A DNA stretch of 64,000 nucleotides, from NCBI GenBank assembly GCA_910577815.1, contig CAJTNO010000005.1, positions 1-64,000 of the forward strand, written 5' to 3'. A program made the translations under genes and the position numbers. Position 1 is the first letter of the stretch; every line of letters starts with the position of its first letter. This document shows positions 50,535 through 59,756 of this stretch, in pieces. This DNA is from an uncultured Christensenella sp. (GTDB taxonomy: Bacteria > Bacillota > Clostridia > Christensenellales > CAG-917). The notes under the pieces were generated by a model. The model did no database searches. It worked only from the letters and a program-made list of their open reading frames with translations, and was not told the origin of the DNA.

Positions 50535-50714
50535 ATGGACTATGAAAAAATAAAGCTCACGCCCGAGCTCGAGCCCGAGGACAAGCCCTCCACTGCCGCA
50601 CAGCGCGAGGCGCGAGAGCAGCTCAAAAGACATCGGGCGCAAACTCAGCAATACAAGCAAAGGTATTTTGAGTATTACGACGACGTAAAAATCAATCATC
50701 GCGAGGATTGGTAA
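50535..50714 (+). CDS. Small charged protein of 59 residues
   Basis: A short frame with a very good ribosome binding site (GGAAGGAG, 7 bases before ATG). It begins MDYEKIKLTPELEPEDKP and ends VKINHREDW. The middle is an Ala/Arg/Gln-rich helix, then tyrosine-rich (QRYFEYYDDV). No family recognised. It is 43 bases after yhbY and before trkA, with the local codon style, and is likely real and cotranscribed with yhbY. Confidence 0.6.
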   Translation: MDYEKIKLTPELEPEDKPSTAAQREAREQLKRHRAQTQQYKQRYFEYYDDVKINHREDW

Positions 50715-50820
50715 ACGATTTCATCGCATTGAGCAAGCCTGCCGTAGCAATAAATTAAAAGTCTTTCTATCGGCTGACGCTTTAAGAAAGCAACTGTAAT
50801 CTATAAAATTCGGAGACACT

Positions 50821-52173
50821 ATGGACATTATCATATCGGGACTGGGAGCCGTAGGCACCACACTTATGAGACAGCTCTCAAAAGAGGGACACAACATCGT
50901 TGTTATCGACTCCAACAGTCAGAAGGTAGAAGAAGCCATCAACACCTGCGACGTCAAAGGCGTTATAGGCAACTGCGCGAGCAGCGAGGTGCTTAAGGAG
51001 GCGCGGGTCGGCTCGGCGGAGCTGCTTATCGCTTCCACCTCGGACGACGAGCTTAATATACTCTGCTGCATAATCGCAAACAAGCTTGGCGTAAAAAAGA
51101 CGATAGCGCGAGCCTCCAAGCCGGAGTATCTCGAGCTGTTTGAAAACGAGGGCGACCTCGGGCTCAGTCTTATGGTCAACCCGCAGTACGAGGCGGCAAT
51201 GGAAATAAGCCGTATGCTGCGCTTCCCTTCCGCAATAACGGTAAACCACTTCAGCGGCGGAAAGGTTGAGCTTGTAGAGTTCCGCGTTGCGGAAAACTCC
51301 CCTCTTGTAGGCATAGGTCTTAAGGATTTGGGCAAATCCTTTAAAGCAAAGGTTTTGATTTGCGCCGTACAGCGCGACGGAAAGGCTATTATTCCCTCCG
51401 GCGATTTCGTCATACAGGCGGAGGACAGACTGTTTCTTACGGCAACCACAAAAAACATTTCTATGTTCTTCAAGCAGCTCGGCTGGAACAAGCAGGCGCG
51501 CAACGTAATAATAGTAGGCGGCTCGCGCACTTGCTTCTACCTATGCGAGGAGCTTGAGCACGCGGGAATACACGCAAAGGTCATAGAGAAAAACAAAAAG
51601 CGCTGTTCCTCCCTCTCCGAGGTATTAAACAAGACGGAGATAATCTGGGGAGACGGCACCGACCAACAGCTGCTTATCGACGAGGGACTTGACCACACGG
51701 ACGCGTTTGTCGCGCTCAGCAGCCTTGACGAGCAGAACATAATAATGAGTATGTTTGCCGCGTCGCGCGAGGTGCCTAAGGTAATAACAAAAATCGACCA
51801 GCTCGGCTACTACGATATGCTGCAAAAGAGCGGCATATACAGCGCGGTATCCACAAAGAACTCGACTGCGGACCACATCATCCGCTTCGTGCGCATAATC
51901 GGCAACAAGGACAGCCAGTCCGTGCAGCGCATATTCCAGATAATCGACCACACCACCGAGGTATTGGAATTCCGCGCAACGGACACCTTCAAGAAATTCG
52001 GCGTTGCCATTCAGAATATGGAACTCAAAAAGCATCTGCTCGTAGCGGGAATAATCCGCGACGGAGTGCTTATCACTCCTACGGGACAGGACACAATCGA
52101 AAAAGGCGACAGCGTGATAATCGTAACCAAGGACGATACGCTGTCCGACCTTAACGACATACTCAACGTATAA
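50821..52173 (+). CDS. trkA: Trk potassium system regulator TrkA
   Basis: 450 residues. Two RCK halves, each with an N-terminal NAD-binding Rossmann fold (MDIIISGLGAVGTTLMRQLSKEGH in parts; NVIIVGGSRTCFYLCEELEHAG in parts) and a TrkA-C domain. It is the cytosolic gating subunit of the TrkH channel. The start is preceded by CGGAG. Three bases separate it from trkH. Confidence 0.95.
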   Translation: MDIIISGLGAVGTTLMRQLSKEGHNIVVIDSNSQKVEEAINTCDVKGVIGNCASSEVLKEARVGSAELLIASTSDDELNILCCIIANKLGVKKTIARASKPEYLELFENEGDLGLSLMVNPQYEAAMEISRMLRFPSAITVNHFSGGKVELVEFRVAENSPLVGIGLKDLGKSFKAKVLICAVQRDGKAIIPSGDFVIQAEDRLFLTATTKNISMFFKQLGWNKQARNVIIVGGSRTCFYLCEELEHAGIHAKVIEKNKKRCSSLSEVLNKTEIIWGDGTDQQLLIDEGLDHTDAFVALSSLDEQNIIMSMFAASREVPKVITKIDQLGYYDMLQKSGIYSAVSTKNSTADHIIRFVRIIGNKDSQSVQRIFQIIDHTTEVLEFRATDTFKKFGVAIQNMELKKHLLVAGIIRDGVLITPTGQDTIEKGDSVIIVTKDDTLSDLNDILNV

Positions 52174-52176
52174 GCT

Positions 52177-53649
52177 ATGAACTACCGACTTATCGCCTTT
52201 GTGCTTGGAGAAATATCATTGCTGATGGGTGCGCTTATGTGCATACCACTGTTTATGGCGTTGGGCTATTCGGAAAGTCACACTCTTGCGGCATACGGAA
52301 TAGCGATAGCCGTATGCGTGGCAATCGGCGGATTAGGACTTGCCCTGCGCCCGCCGAAGGATAAACGCGATTTACGCCCCTCGAGCGGCTTTGCCATATG
52401 CGGACTCATATGGATAGTGATATCGCTTGTAGGAGCTTTACCCTACTGCATTTCGGGCTATATTCCCAATTACGTAGACGCGCTGTTTGAAACGGTATCG
52501 GGCTTTACCACCACAGGCGCAAGCATACTTACCAACGTAGAAATAATGCCCAAATCCCTGCTGTTCTGGCGCGCTCTGACGCAGTGGCTGGGCGGAATGG
52601 GAGTTCTCGTATTCGCTATTGCGCTTTTGCCGGGCAGCGACAAGATGTCAACCGCGCTCGCCAAGGCGGAAATTCCCGGCCCGCAGTTCGGCAAGCTTGT
52701 AAGCAAGCTGCGCTTTACATCACGCATACTTTACGCCATTTACATTGTTCTTACACTGCTTTTGGTAATAATACTCTGCTGCTGCAAAATGCCCGTGTTC
52801 GACAGCTTCTGTCACGCCTTCTCCACCGCTTCGACGGGCGGATTTTCGGTGAAAAACGCGAGCATAGCGGCTTATAACTCGGTCAGTATAGAGGTTGTGC
52901 TTACAATCTTTATGATGATATTTGCGGTAAACTTCAACATCTACTTTATGATACTTATAGGACAGTTCCTCAAGGCAATCCGCAGCGAGGAGCTTATCTG
53001 TATGTTTATAATCTTCTTTGTTGCGGTCGCGGCTGTCACAATCGACCTCAGCGTTCGCCACACCTACGATAACGTAGGAGACGCCTTAAGATACAGCAGC
53101 TTTAATATAGCCTCGGTTATGTCTACAACTGGCTTCGGAACGGCAGATTTTACGGGGTGGTCTACCCTGTCGCAGGTAATTCTGCTTGCCGTAATGATGA
53201 TTGGCGGCTCGGCGGGCTCTACATCGGGCGGAATGAAGGTATCGAGGCTTATGATAATTTCAAAATCATCTATGATAAACCTCAAAAAAACCTTGTCGCC
53301 GCGCTCGGTCTACTCGCTTAAAATGGATAAAAAGCCCGTTGACGAAAGCACTATATCATCAGTACAAAGCTTTTTCATACTGTATATACTGTTGATTGCG
53401 CTATCCACGATACTTGTATCTATCGAAAATCCAACCTTCAGCGGCAATATATTTGAAAGCAATTTTTCGGCGGTTATATCCTGCTTTAACAACATAGGTC
53501 CCGGCATCGGAGCGGTAGGACCAAGCGGAAACTTTGCGGGCTACTCGGAGTTTTCAAAGATAGTACTGTCCTTAGATATGCTGCTCGGACGTCTTGAAAT
53601 ACTGCCTATTATGCTTATGCTCTCCCCGAGGTCCTGGAAAAGAATTTAA
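52177..53649 (+). CDS. trkH: Trk potassium uptake protein TrkH
   Basis: 490 residues, about ten membrane helices with four pore-loop repeats. Selectivity glycines can be seen in TVSGFTTTGASI, AFSTASTGGFSV, MSTTGFGTADF and NNIGPGIGAVGP. The GGSAGSTSGGMKVSR motif and the C-terminal LGRLEILP are conserved. Forms the K+ pore with TrkA. Confidence 0.96.
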   Translation: MNYRLIAFVLGEISLLMGALMCIPLFMALGYSESHTLAAYGIAIAVCVAIGGLGLALRPPKDKRDLRPSSGFAICGLIWIVISLVGALPYCISGYIPNYVDALFETVSGFTTTGASILTNVEIMPKSLLFWRALTQWLGGMGVLVFAIALLPGSDKMSTALAKAEIPGPQFGKLVSKLRFTSRILYAIYIVLTLLLVIILCCCKMPVFDSFCHAFSTASTGGFSVKNASIAAYNSVSIEVVLTIFMMIFAVNFNIYFMILIGQFLKAIRSEELICMFIIFFVAVAAVTIDLSVRHTYDNVGDALRYSSFNIASVMSTTGFGTADFTGWSTLSQVILLAVMMIGGSAGSTSGGMKVSRLMIISKSSMINLKKTLSPRSVYSLKMDKKPVDESTISSVQSFFILYILLIALSTILVSIENPTFSGNIFESNFSAVISCFNNIGPGIGAVGPSGNFAGYSEFSKIVLSLDMLLGRLEILPIMLMLSPRSWKRI

Positions 53650-53673
53650 GTCAAATAATCAAACGGAAAAATT

Positions 53674-54708
53674 ATGAATTATATAGGTTCAAAATATTCA
53701 TTAATAGAGTTTATAAAGAGTTCAATCAATGATACTCTTAGTTTAAACTGTGAAATTAAAAAACCTAATGAAATGATTTTTGCAGATTTATTTGCCGGAA
53801 CAGGAGTTGTTAGCGGAGCATTTAAAGAATTAGGATACTCGATTATCGCCAACGACATACAGTATTATAGTTATGTTATCACAAAACATATGATTGAAAA
53901 CAATGGCAATTTAGATGAAGAAAGGTGTACGCAACTGATTAAAGAATTAAATAATATCAATGGAATAGAAGGATTTATTTATAATAATTACTCGTATGGA
54001 GGAACTGAAGGTCAAGACTTTAGAAGGATGTTCTTCTCAGACTATAATGCAAAAAAATGCGATGCTATAAGAATATCCATACAAAATAAATTGGATAATA
54101 ATGAGATTTCACAAAACGAATACTACTTTTTACTAGGTTCACTTATAAATAGTATTGATAAATATGCTAACACAGCATCTGTCTACGGAGCTTACTTAAA
54201 AGCTCTAAAAAATACAGCTAAAAAAGAAATGAAGCTTGACCCATTACCAATTATTCACGGACAAGTTGAATGCAATGTTTACAATGAAAATATAGTAGAT
54301 TTGATTAAAAATGTTTCAGGCGATATTCTTTATTTGGACCCTCCTTATAATGAAAGACAATACTGCTCTAATTATCATTTACTAGAAACTATAGCAAAGT
54401 ATGATAATCCCATAATTCGAGGCAAAACCGGTTTAAGGGATTACTCAAAACAAAAAAGCATTTTTTGCGTGCGCAGTAAAGTAGTTGATGCATTTGATGA
54501 ACTAATAAAAAACGCAAAATTCAAATATATATTCTTAAGCTATAACAATGAGGGTTTAATGCCGCTTGAAAGTATACAAAAAATAATGAAAAAATATGGA
54601 ACATATAGTGTTTATATAAAATCATACCAAAGATATAAAGCGGATAATGCTAGAAATAGCAAAACAAATAAAACTATGGAATATCTTCACTGCTTAATAA
54701 AAAACTGA
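53674..54708 (+). CDS. D12-class N6-adenine DNA methyltransferase of a type II system
   Basis: 344 residues. The N-terminal NYIGSK is the D12-class (Dam-like) start, the SAM motif is ADLFAGTG (37-44), and the catalytic motif is LDPPYN near 223. It protects host DNA from the adjacent endonuclease. Base composition is much more AT-rich than trkH, with runs of AAA/AAT codons, a sign of transfer. It begins 24 bases after trkH with a weak ribosome binding site, so read-through from trk may supply early expression. Convergent with the endonuclease gene. Recognition sequence not determinable here; CATG (NlaIII/HpyI-like) is only a guess. Confidence 0.9.
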   Translation: MNYIGSKYSLIEFIKSSINDTLSLNCEIKKPNEMIFADLFAGTGVVSGAFKELGYSIIANDIQYYSYVITKHMIENNGNLDEERCTQLIKELNNINGIEGFIYNNYSYGGTEGQDFRRMFFSDYNAKKCDAIRISIQNKLDNNEISQNEYYFLLGSLINSIDKYANTASVYGAYLKALKNTAKKEMKLDPLPIIHGQVECNVYNENIVDLIKNVSGDILYLDPPYNERQYCSNYHLLETIAKYDNPIIRGKTGLRDYSKQKSIFCVRSKVVDAFDELIKNAKFKYIFLSYNNEGLMPLESIQKIMKKYGTYSVYIKSYQRYKADNARNSKTNKTMEYLHCLIKN

Positions 54709-54719
54709 TATCAACATAC

Positions 54720-54767
54720 AGTATAATAAAACAGAGAAGCTCTAACGCTTCTCTGTTTTATTATACT
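54720..54767. terminator. Two-way terminator between methylase and endonuclease genes
   Basis: Perfect 21-bp arms (54720-54740 and 54747-54767) with a 6-base loop. T-rich flanks (TTTTATTAT) occur in both directions. The right arm covers the stop codon of the endonuclease gene. Confidence 0.85.
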
Positions 54768-55357
54768 TCTTTTAAGTGCTTTTTAAATTCTAACGGGTCA
54801 TACCAATAGCAACCCACACAAGCATCTTCTTCAAAGTTATGAGTCTTTCCACCTTTATAATAAGACATCGGATACCCAAGTTTTTTTGCATCGTAACGAA
54901 CTTTAGTCCGCATACACTCTTTACAAAACTGTCTCTTAGCATCGTTCGCGGCTTTGCTTAAAGGTTGAAAATCCTCCAAACGCTGTTCTTCATTCCGCAT
55001 TACGCGGGACTCGTTTTTCATACCGTTTTTATGGTCCACTTCGGGATTAGAAGTTCCCAAAACAACACATCTAAGTGATTTAATTTCTTTTTTGATATCA
55101 GACTTAATATGCTGCGAGTAATCACCATTGTTAAATCCATTTAATCTAATCCTATCAATTCTATTACCCTTAGTAATAGATTTATCGAATTCAATTACAT
55201 ATTTTTTCGCAAGCGTTTCTTCTTTTCTTGCCCAAGATGCGCCATTTCCAAAAGTAAGACAAGAATACTCACCTACAAATTCGTCTACATTCACCCAACG
55301 GCTTACACCATTTTCGTCAGGTTGTGCTAATTTTATAAATAATTCTGTTTTTGTCAT
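54761..55357 (-). CDS. HNH-like type II restriction endonuclease
   Basis: 198 residues. A beta-beta-alpha-metal style active site is suggested by NPEVDHKNGMKN (D108, H109) and LSKAANDAKR (N138). Zinc-ribbon cysteines follow: C145-x2-C148 and C180-x2-C183, with VGCYWYDPLEF at the end. Together with the adjacent methylase and controller this is best read as the restriction enzyme; it is not a homing nuclease by context. It overlaps no gene, is AT-rich, and starts 8 bases after the controller stops, so the two share a promoter. Confidence 0.78.
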   Translation of the reverse strand: MTKTELFIKLAQPDENGVSRWVNVDEFVGEYSCLTFGNGASWARKEETLAKKYVIEFDKSITKGNRIDRIRLNGFNNGDYSQHIKSDIKKEIKSLRCVVLGTSNPEVDHKNGMKNESRVMRNEEQRLEDFQPLSKAANDAKRQFCKECMRTKVRYDAKKLGYPMSYYKGGKTHNFEEDACVGCYWYDPLEFKKHLKEV

Positions 55358-55365
55358 CGGTACTC

Positions 55366-55569
55366 CTAAAAATTAAAAAATTCGTTAAACGTTACTCCCA
55401 ACTGGATAATAATTTTTTCTAAAGTTCCAATCGTTATATTTCTATGACCATTTTCAACGCTTGTAATATAGGTCCTATCTAAACCTGCCATATCTGCAAG
55501 TTCTTCTTGACTCAATCCTAAATTATTTCGCAATTCCTTAATTCTAAATCCAATCTTTTCTTGTACCAT
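55366..55569 (-). CDS. Restriction-modification controller (C) protein
   Basis: 67 residues, essentially one XRE helix-turn-helix (LSQEELADMAGLDRTYITSVENGHRN in parts; recognition helix near DRTYITSVE). Size, sequence style and position upstream of the endonuclease match C proteins, which activate their own and the endonuclease gene with delay after entry into a new host. A C-box lies upstream. Confidence 0.88.
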   Translation of the reverse strand: MVQEKIGFRIKELRNNLGLSQEELADMAGLDRTYITSVENGHRNITIGTLEKIIIQLGVTFNEFFNF

Positions 55570-55587
55570 ATAATACCTTTTTAAAAA

Positions 55588-55629
55588 ATTATAAATATAT
55601 GTGACACATATTACAACGGACTATAAGTC
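55588..55629 (-). promoter_or_regulatory. C-box and promoter of the controller/endonuclease genes
   Basis: On the minus strand GACTTATAGTC (55629-55619) followed by CGTTG matches the left C-box of PvuII-type systems. A second dyad, ATGTGTCACAT (55609-55599), lies 20 bp downstream, and -10 TATAAT is at 55593-55588. The double operator fits activation then self-repression. Confidence 0.7.
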
Positions 55630-55670
55630 ACATAAGCGAACTACTTGATACTTTATTTTATATATAAAAA

Positions 55671-55688
55671 GACGGTTTAAAAACCGTC
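55671..55688 (-). terminator. Terminator of the ABC exporter pair
   Basis: GACGGTTT and AAACCGTC arms with a 2-base to 4-base loop; on the minus strand TTTTT follows, 35 bases after the exporter stop. Confidence 0.8.
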
Positions 55689-55723
55689 CTTTAATTTTTA
55701 ATTATATTCATTATACCTATAAC

Positions 55724-57628
55724 TTACTCCAGCTCGAACGCGCCTGTGTAAAGCTGATAATATTTGCCCTTCTTGGCAATAAGCTCCTCGTGATTGCCGC
55801 GTTCTATAATCTCGCCGTGCTCCAGCACGCAGATTAGGTCGGAATTTCGCACCGTAGACAGCCTATGCGCTATTACAAATACTGTTCTGCCCTGCATAAG
55901 GCTATCCATACCCTGCTCAATCAAACGCTCGGTTCGCGTATCGATGGACGACGTAGCCTCGTCCAAAATAAGCACGGGAGGATTTGCAACAGCCGCCCTC
56001 GCTATGGCAAGCAGCTGACGCTGTCCCTGCGACAGATTTTCGCCGTCGCCGGTAAGCACGGTATCATAGCCGTTTGGCAGATGTCGGATAAAGTAATCGG
56101 CATTTGCAAGCTTTGCCGCCGCTACGACCTCCTCGTCGGTAGCGTCCAGCTTGCCGAAGCGGATATTGTCGCTGACAGTACCCGTAAACATATGCGTGTC
56201 CTGCAGCACCATTGCCATAGAATGCCTTAAATCCGCTTTGTTTATCTTTGTTATGTTGATATTGTCATATCTTATTTTGCCGTCGTTGATATCGTAAAAG
56301 CGGTTTATAAGATTGATGATAGTGGTTTTTCCCGCTCCCGTTGAGCCGACAAACGCAATCTTTTGACCGGGCTTAGCCACAAGCGATATGTTTTTAAGCA
56401 CCGTTTTCTCGGGAACATAGCCGAACGTTACGTTTTCAAATTCGACCTCGCCCATCCATTTGACATACGTCGTAGTGCCTTCCGCCTTGTGATAGTGCTT
56501 CCAAGCCCACATTCCGGTATACTCGTCGGTTTCAACAAGATTTCCGTTCTCATCCTCTTTGGCGTTGACAAGCGTAACGTAGCCGTCGTCCTCCTCGGGC
56601 TCCTGGTCGATAAGCTCAAAGATACGCTCCGCACCCGCAAACGCCATAAGTACGCCGTTCATCTGCTGAGCCATCTGCGCAAGCGGATTGCTGAACTGAC
56701 GCGAGAACATCATAAACGATACCAAGCCGCCCCAGGTCATTCCTCCGAAGCCGTTTATCGCAAGGAAAGTTCCCGCAATCGCGGTTATCGCATATGTCAC
56801 GTACGAGAGGTTTCCCATAATAGGCATAAGCACGTTGGCATATGTGTGCGCCTGTCTCGAAGCCTCCTTAAGATTGCCGTTAAAGCCGTCGAATTCTGCC
56901 TTTTCCGCACTCTCGTGGCAGAAAACCTTTACCACCTTAAGTCCGTCGAGATGTTCCTCTATAAATCCGTTGAGCGCGCCGAGCTGATACTGCTGTCCTA
57001 CGAAATGCTTTCCGCTTCTGCCCGCTATAAATTTGACAATGAACAGCATTATTACAAGCATCGCTATAGATATAAGCGTAAGCAAGGGAGACAGCACAAG
57101 CATAGCGATAAACATACCGATAATTGTCAGCACGTTGGTTATGATATTAGGCAATCCGTTGGATAAAAGCTCGCGCAGAGTGTCCGTATCGTTGGTATAC
57201 AGACTCATTATATCGCCGTGCGTATGCGTATCGAAATATCTTATAGGAAGCTTTTGCATCTTTTCAAACATCTCGTTTCTTACGTTCTGAAGCACGCGTG
57301 TGGTTATACGTATAATGATGTAGTTATATACATAGTGCAGCGATGCGCCTATGAGGTAAATCGACGCCATAATCGCCACGATACCGCCGAGCGCGCCGAC
57401 TCCGCTGAGCGCGCCGAGGATTACTTCCTTCCCCTCGGCAAGCGGAAGAATAAACCGGTTTATGATTATCGACATCATAAACGTGCCGCCCACGTTGCAT
57501 ACGACGTTTGCAAGCATACAGAAAAGAGCTACTATAAGCAACGCCTTATAGTCCTTAAGATAGCCCAGAATGCGTTTGAAGGTTTTAGCCGGGCTTTTTG
57601 CTTTAAATGATGTTTGCATTTCAGGCAT
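55724..57628 (-). CDS. ABC exporter half-transporter, catalytically intact partner
   Basis: 634 residues: six membrane helices (about 30-340), then a nucleotide-binding domain. Walker A GSTGAGKTT, signature LSQGQRQLLAIARA, Walker B LILDEATSSID with the catalytic Glu, and H-loop VIAHRLSTV are complete. An acidic insert (EPEEDDGYVTLVNAKEDENG in parts) lies between the domains, common in this Clostridia family. It overlaps the upstream partner gene by 8 bases. With that partner it forms a heterodimeric exporter; the substrate (drug, lipid or peptide) is not known. Confidence 0.9.
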   Translation of the reverse strand: MPEMQTSFKAKSPAKTFKRILGYLKDYKALLIVALFCMLANVVCNVGGTFMMSIIINRFILPLAEGKEVILGALSGVGALGGIVAIMASIYLIGASLHYVYNYIIIRITTRVLQNVRNEMFEKMQKLPIRYFDTHTHGDIMSLYTNDTDTLRELLSNGLPNIITNVLTIIGMFIAMLVLSPLLTLISIAMLVIMLFIVKFIAGRSGKHFVGQQYQLGALNGFIEEHLDGLKVVKVFCHESAEKAEFDGFNGNLKEASRQAHTYANVLMPIMGNLSYVTYAITAIAGTFLAINGFGGMTWGGLVSFMMFSRQFSNPLAQMAQQMNGVLMAFAGAERIFELIDQEPEEDDGYVTLVNAKEDENGNLVETDEYTGMWAWKHYHKAEGTTTYVKWMGEVEFENVTFGYVPEKTVLKNISLVAKPGQKIAFVGSTGAGKTTIINLINRFYDINDGKIRYDNINITKINKADLRHSMAMVLQDTHMFTGTVSDNIRFGKLDATDEEVVAAAKLANADYFIRHLPNGYDTVLTGDGENLSQGQRQLLAIARAAVANPPVLILDEATSSIDTRTERLIEQGMDSLMQGRTVFVIAHRLSTVRNSDLICVLEHGEIIERGNHEELIAKKGKYYQLYTGAFELE

Positions 57629-59495
57629 TTTCGCTGACCTCCTCTTCCTCGCTGCCCTTCTGTTGGGACAGGTATACGTCGCGGTAAATATCGTTATTGC
57701 TTATAAGCTCGTCGTGCGTTCCAATTCCGTCTATTTTGCCGTCGTTCATAACTATAATTCTGTCGGCGTCCTCAACGGAGGAAACACGCTGAGCAATTAT
57801 AATAACCGTAGTGTCTCCGAATTCCTTTTTCAAGCCCGCGCGAATCGACGCGTCGGTAGCGGTATCAACCGCGCTTGTGGAATCGTCCAAAATCATAATC
57901 TTGGGATGCTTAAGCAACGCTCTTGCTATGCACAGCCTCTGCTTCTGTCCGCCCGACACGTTTACGCCGCCCTGACCGAGGTCGGTTTCATATCCGTTGG
58001 GGAAAGACATAATAAAGTCGTGCGCCTGCGCCGCCTGCGCCGCGTGATAAATTTCCTCGTCTGTCGCGTTCGGATTGCCCCAAAGCAGATTTTGCTTTAT
58101 CGTACCCGAAAACAGTACGTTTTTCTGCAACACCACTCCGATTGCCGAGCGCAGACTCTCTATTTTGTAATCGCGCACGTCAACTCCGCCTACTTTTACG
58201 CTACCGTCAAAAACGTCGTAAAGTCTGGGGATAAGCTGCACAAGCGTAGTTTTTGCCGAGCCAGTGCCTCCGATAATTCCGATGGTTTCGCCGCTCCTGA
58301 TATGTAAATCGATATTCTCAAGATTGAGCACGCTCGAGTCGTTCTTGTATGAAAAGTCCACGTTGTCAAAATCTATGCTTCCGTCAACGGGAACTATATC
58401 CTTTGCGTTCTCTCCGTCCTCGATGTCAATCTTTTCGTCCAGAACCTCTACAACACGGTCCATAGACGCGCGCGACATAACTATAGTCATAAATACCATA
58501 GCCACCATAATAAGCGACATAAGTATCTGCATAACGTAGTTCAAAAATGCCGTAAGGTCGCCTACGGTCATCCCCTGCGTAGCTCCGTTGTGCGAATTTA
58601 TAATTTCGCGCCCGCCGAAAAGAATTATACAGACAATACACGCATACACGAGTATCTGCATAAACGGGAATGCGATAACTATAATCTTTTCCGCGCTGAA
58701 TTGCAGCTTCTGTACCGTTTCGCTTACCTTTTTAAACTTCTTGGTTTCGTTATCCTCTCTTACGTACGCCTTAACCGCGCGGATACCTATAAGGTTCTCC
58801 TGTGTGGATTCGTTCATTTCGTCGTACTTATACAGCATTTTCTCAAATCTCGGGAAAATGACCTTAGTTCCCCAAGCGAGTCCCAATATCAAAACGGGAA
58901 GAACAACTGCAAAAATAATTGACAGCTTCGGACTGATTGTTATTGACATTACAAGCGACAGTATGAGCATAAACGGCGCGCGCACAAGAATACGTATAAT
59001 CATCATATACGAATTCTGCATATTGGTGACGTCTGTCGTCAGTCTTGTAACGAGGTTTGCGGTATTAAAGCGGTCGAGGTTTTTAAAGCTGAAGTTTTCA
59101 ACCTTATAAAACAGCTTCTTACGCAGATTACCCGCAAAGCCTGTGGACGCCGTCGCCGCGAGCTTTGCGGAAAGTGCGCCGCAAATCAGCGAAAGCAACG
59201 CCATAACCACCATCATCACGCCGCATACCACAATAAACAGCGTGCGGTCGGACATTTCGAATAGCTGTACCTTCAAGTTGCCGAACGTGAGAATAAACGG
59301 AAAAGCAGTCAGCTCATCGTTCATACCCGTGTCCACAATCTGAGCCATTATAAGAGGAATGAATACTTCAAAAAGCACCTCGACAGCGACAAGTACCGAC
59401 GTCCATATAGAAATGGCTTTATACTCGCCTATCGCCGCGGAAATCTTTTTCAGCCCTCCCTTGGCTCTCGGAGTTTTTAATGTCTTCTCTTTCAT
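57621..59495 (-). CDS. ABC exporter half-transporter, degenerate-site partner
   Basis: 624 residues from the ATG at 59495, which has AAAGGTGA upstream; further upstream in-frame codons are discarded. Six helices then the nucleotide-binding domain: Walker A GGTGSAKTT, signature VSGGQKQRLCIARA, Walker B IMILDDSTSAVD with Asp in place of the catalytic Glu, and IIAQRVSSV with Gln in place of the switch His. These are the marks of the degenerate site of heterodimeric exporters. First gene of the pair, divergent from a TetR regulator. Confidence 0.9.
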   Translation of the reverse strand: MKEKTLKTPRAKGGLKKISAAIGEYKAISIWTSVLVAVEVLFEVFIPLIMAQIVDTGMNDELTAFPFILTFGNLKVQLFEMSDRTLFIVVCGVMMVVMALLSLICGALSAKLAATASTGFAGNLRKKLFYKVENFSFKNLDRFNTANLVTRLTTDVTNMQNSYMMIIRILVRAPFMLILSLVMSITISPKLSIIFAVVLPVLILGLAWGTKVIFPRFEKMLYKYDEMNESTQENLIGIRAVKAYVREDNETKKFKKVSETVQKLQFSAEKIIVIAFPFMQILVYACIVCIILFGGREIINSHNGATQGMTVGDLTAFLNYVMQILMSLIMVAMVFMTIVMSRASMDRVVEVLDEKIDIEDGENAKDIVPVDGSIDFDNVDFSYKNDSSVLNLENIDLHIRSGETIGIIGGTGSAKTTLVQLIPRLYDVFDGSVKVGGVDVRDYKIESLRSAIGVVLQKNVLFSGTIKQNLLWGNPNATDEEIYHAAQAAQAHDFIMSFPNGYETDLGQGGVNVSGGQKQRLCIARALLKHPKIMILDDSTSAVDTATDASIRAGLKKEFGDTTVIIIAQRVSSVEDADRIIVMNDGKIDGIGTHDELISNNDIYRDVYLSQQKGSEEEEVSENA

Positions 59496-59600
59496 AATCA
59501 CCTTTCGTAATTTTATAAAAAAATATACGTTTCTTAATTCTATAACAATTAAAAAATTAAATGTCAAATGAATTTTTACAAAATCGCCAAGATTTTTATA

Positions 59601-59619
59601 TATTAAAAAGTTTTTAATA
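59601..59619. promoter_or_regulatory. Palindrome in the ABC/TetR divergent region
   Basis: TATTAAAAA, a central G and TTTTTAATA make a perfect 19-bp dyad, 106 bases before the exporter start. It is a candidate operator for the adjacent TetR protein. Confidence 0.45.
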
Positions 59620-59695
59620 CTTGTAGCTTATCCGTACACCTGTGCAACTCTCTCTGCAAAAATATTAGCATTATATGCAAAAACCTCTAACATCG

Positions 59696-59723
59696 TTGAC
59701 AAGCAATCAAAAATATGTAAAAT
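59696..59723 (+). promoter_or_regulatory. Promoter of the tetR-like gene
   Basis: Perfect TTGACA (59696-59701), 16-base spacer, TAAAAT (59718-59723), 34 bases before the start. Confidence 0.65.
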
Positions 59724-59756
59724 AAAATTATAAATCATCAACCGACGAGGAATTAT

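Noticed and set aside
54761..55357. Homing endonuclease or phage gene
   Set aside because: Adjacent methylase and C controller with a C-box make a restriction enzyme far more likely; no phage structural genes are near.
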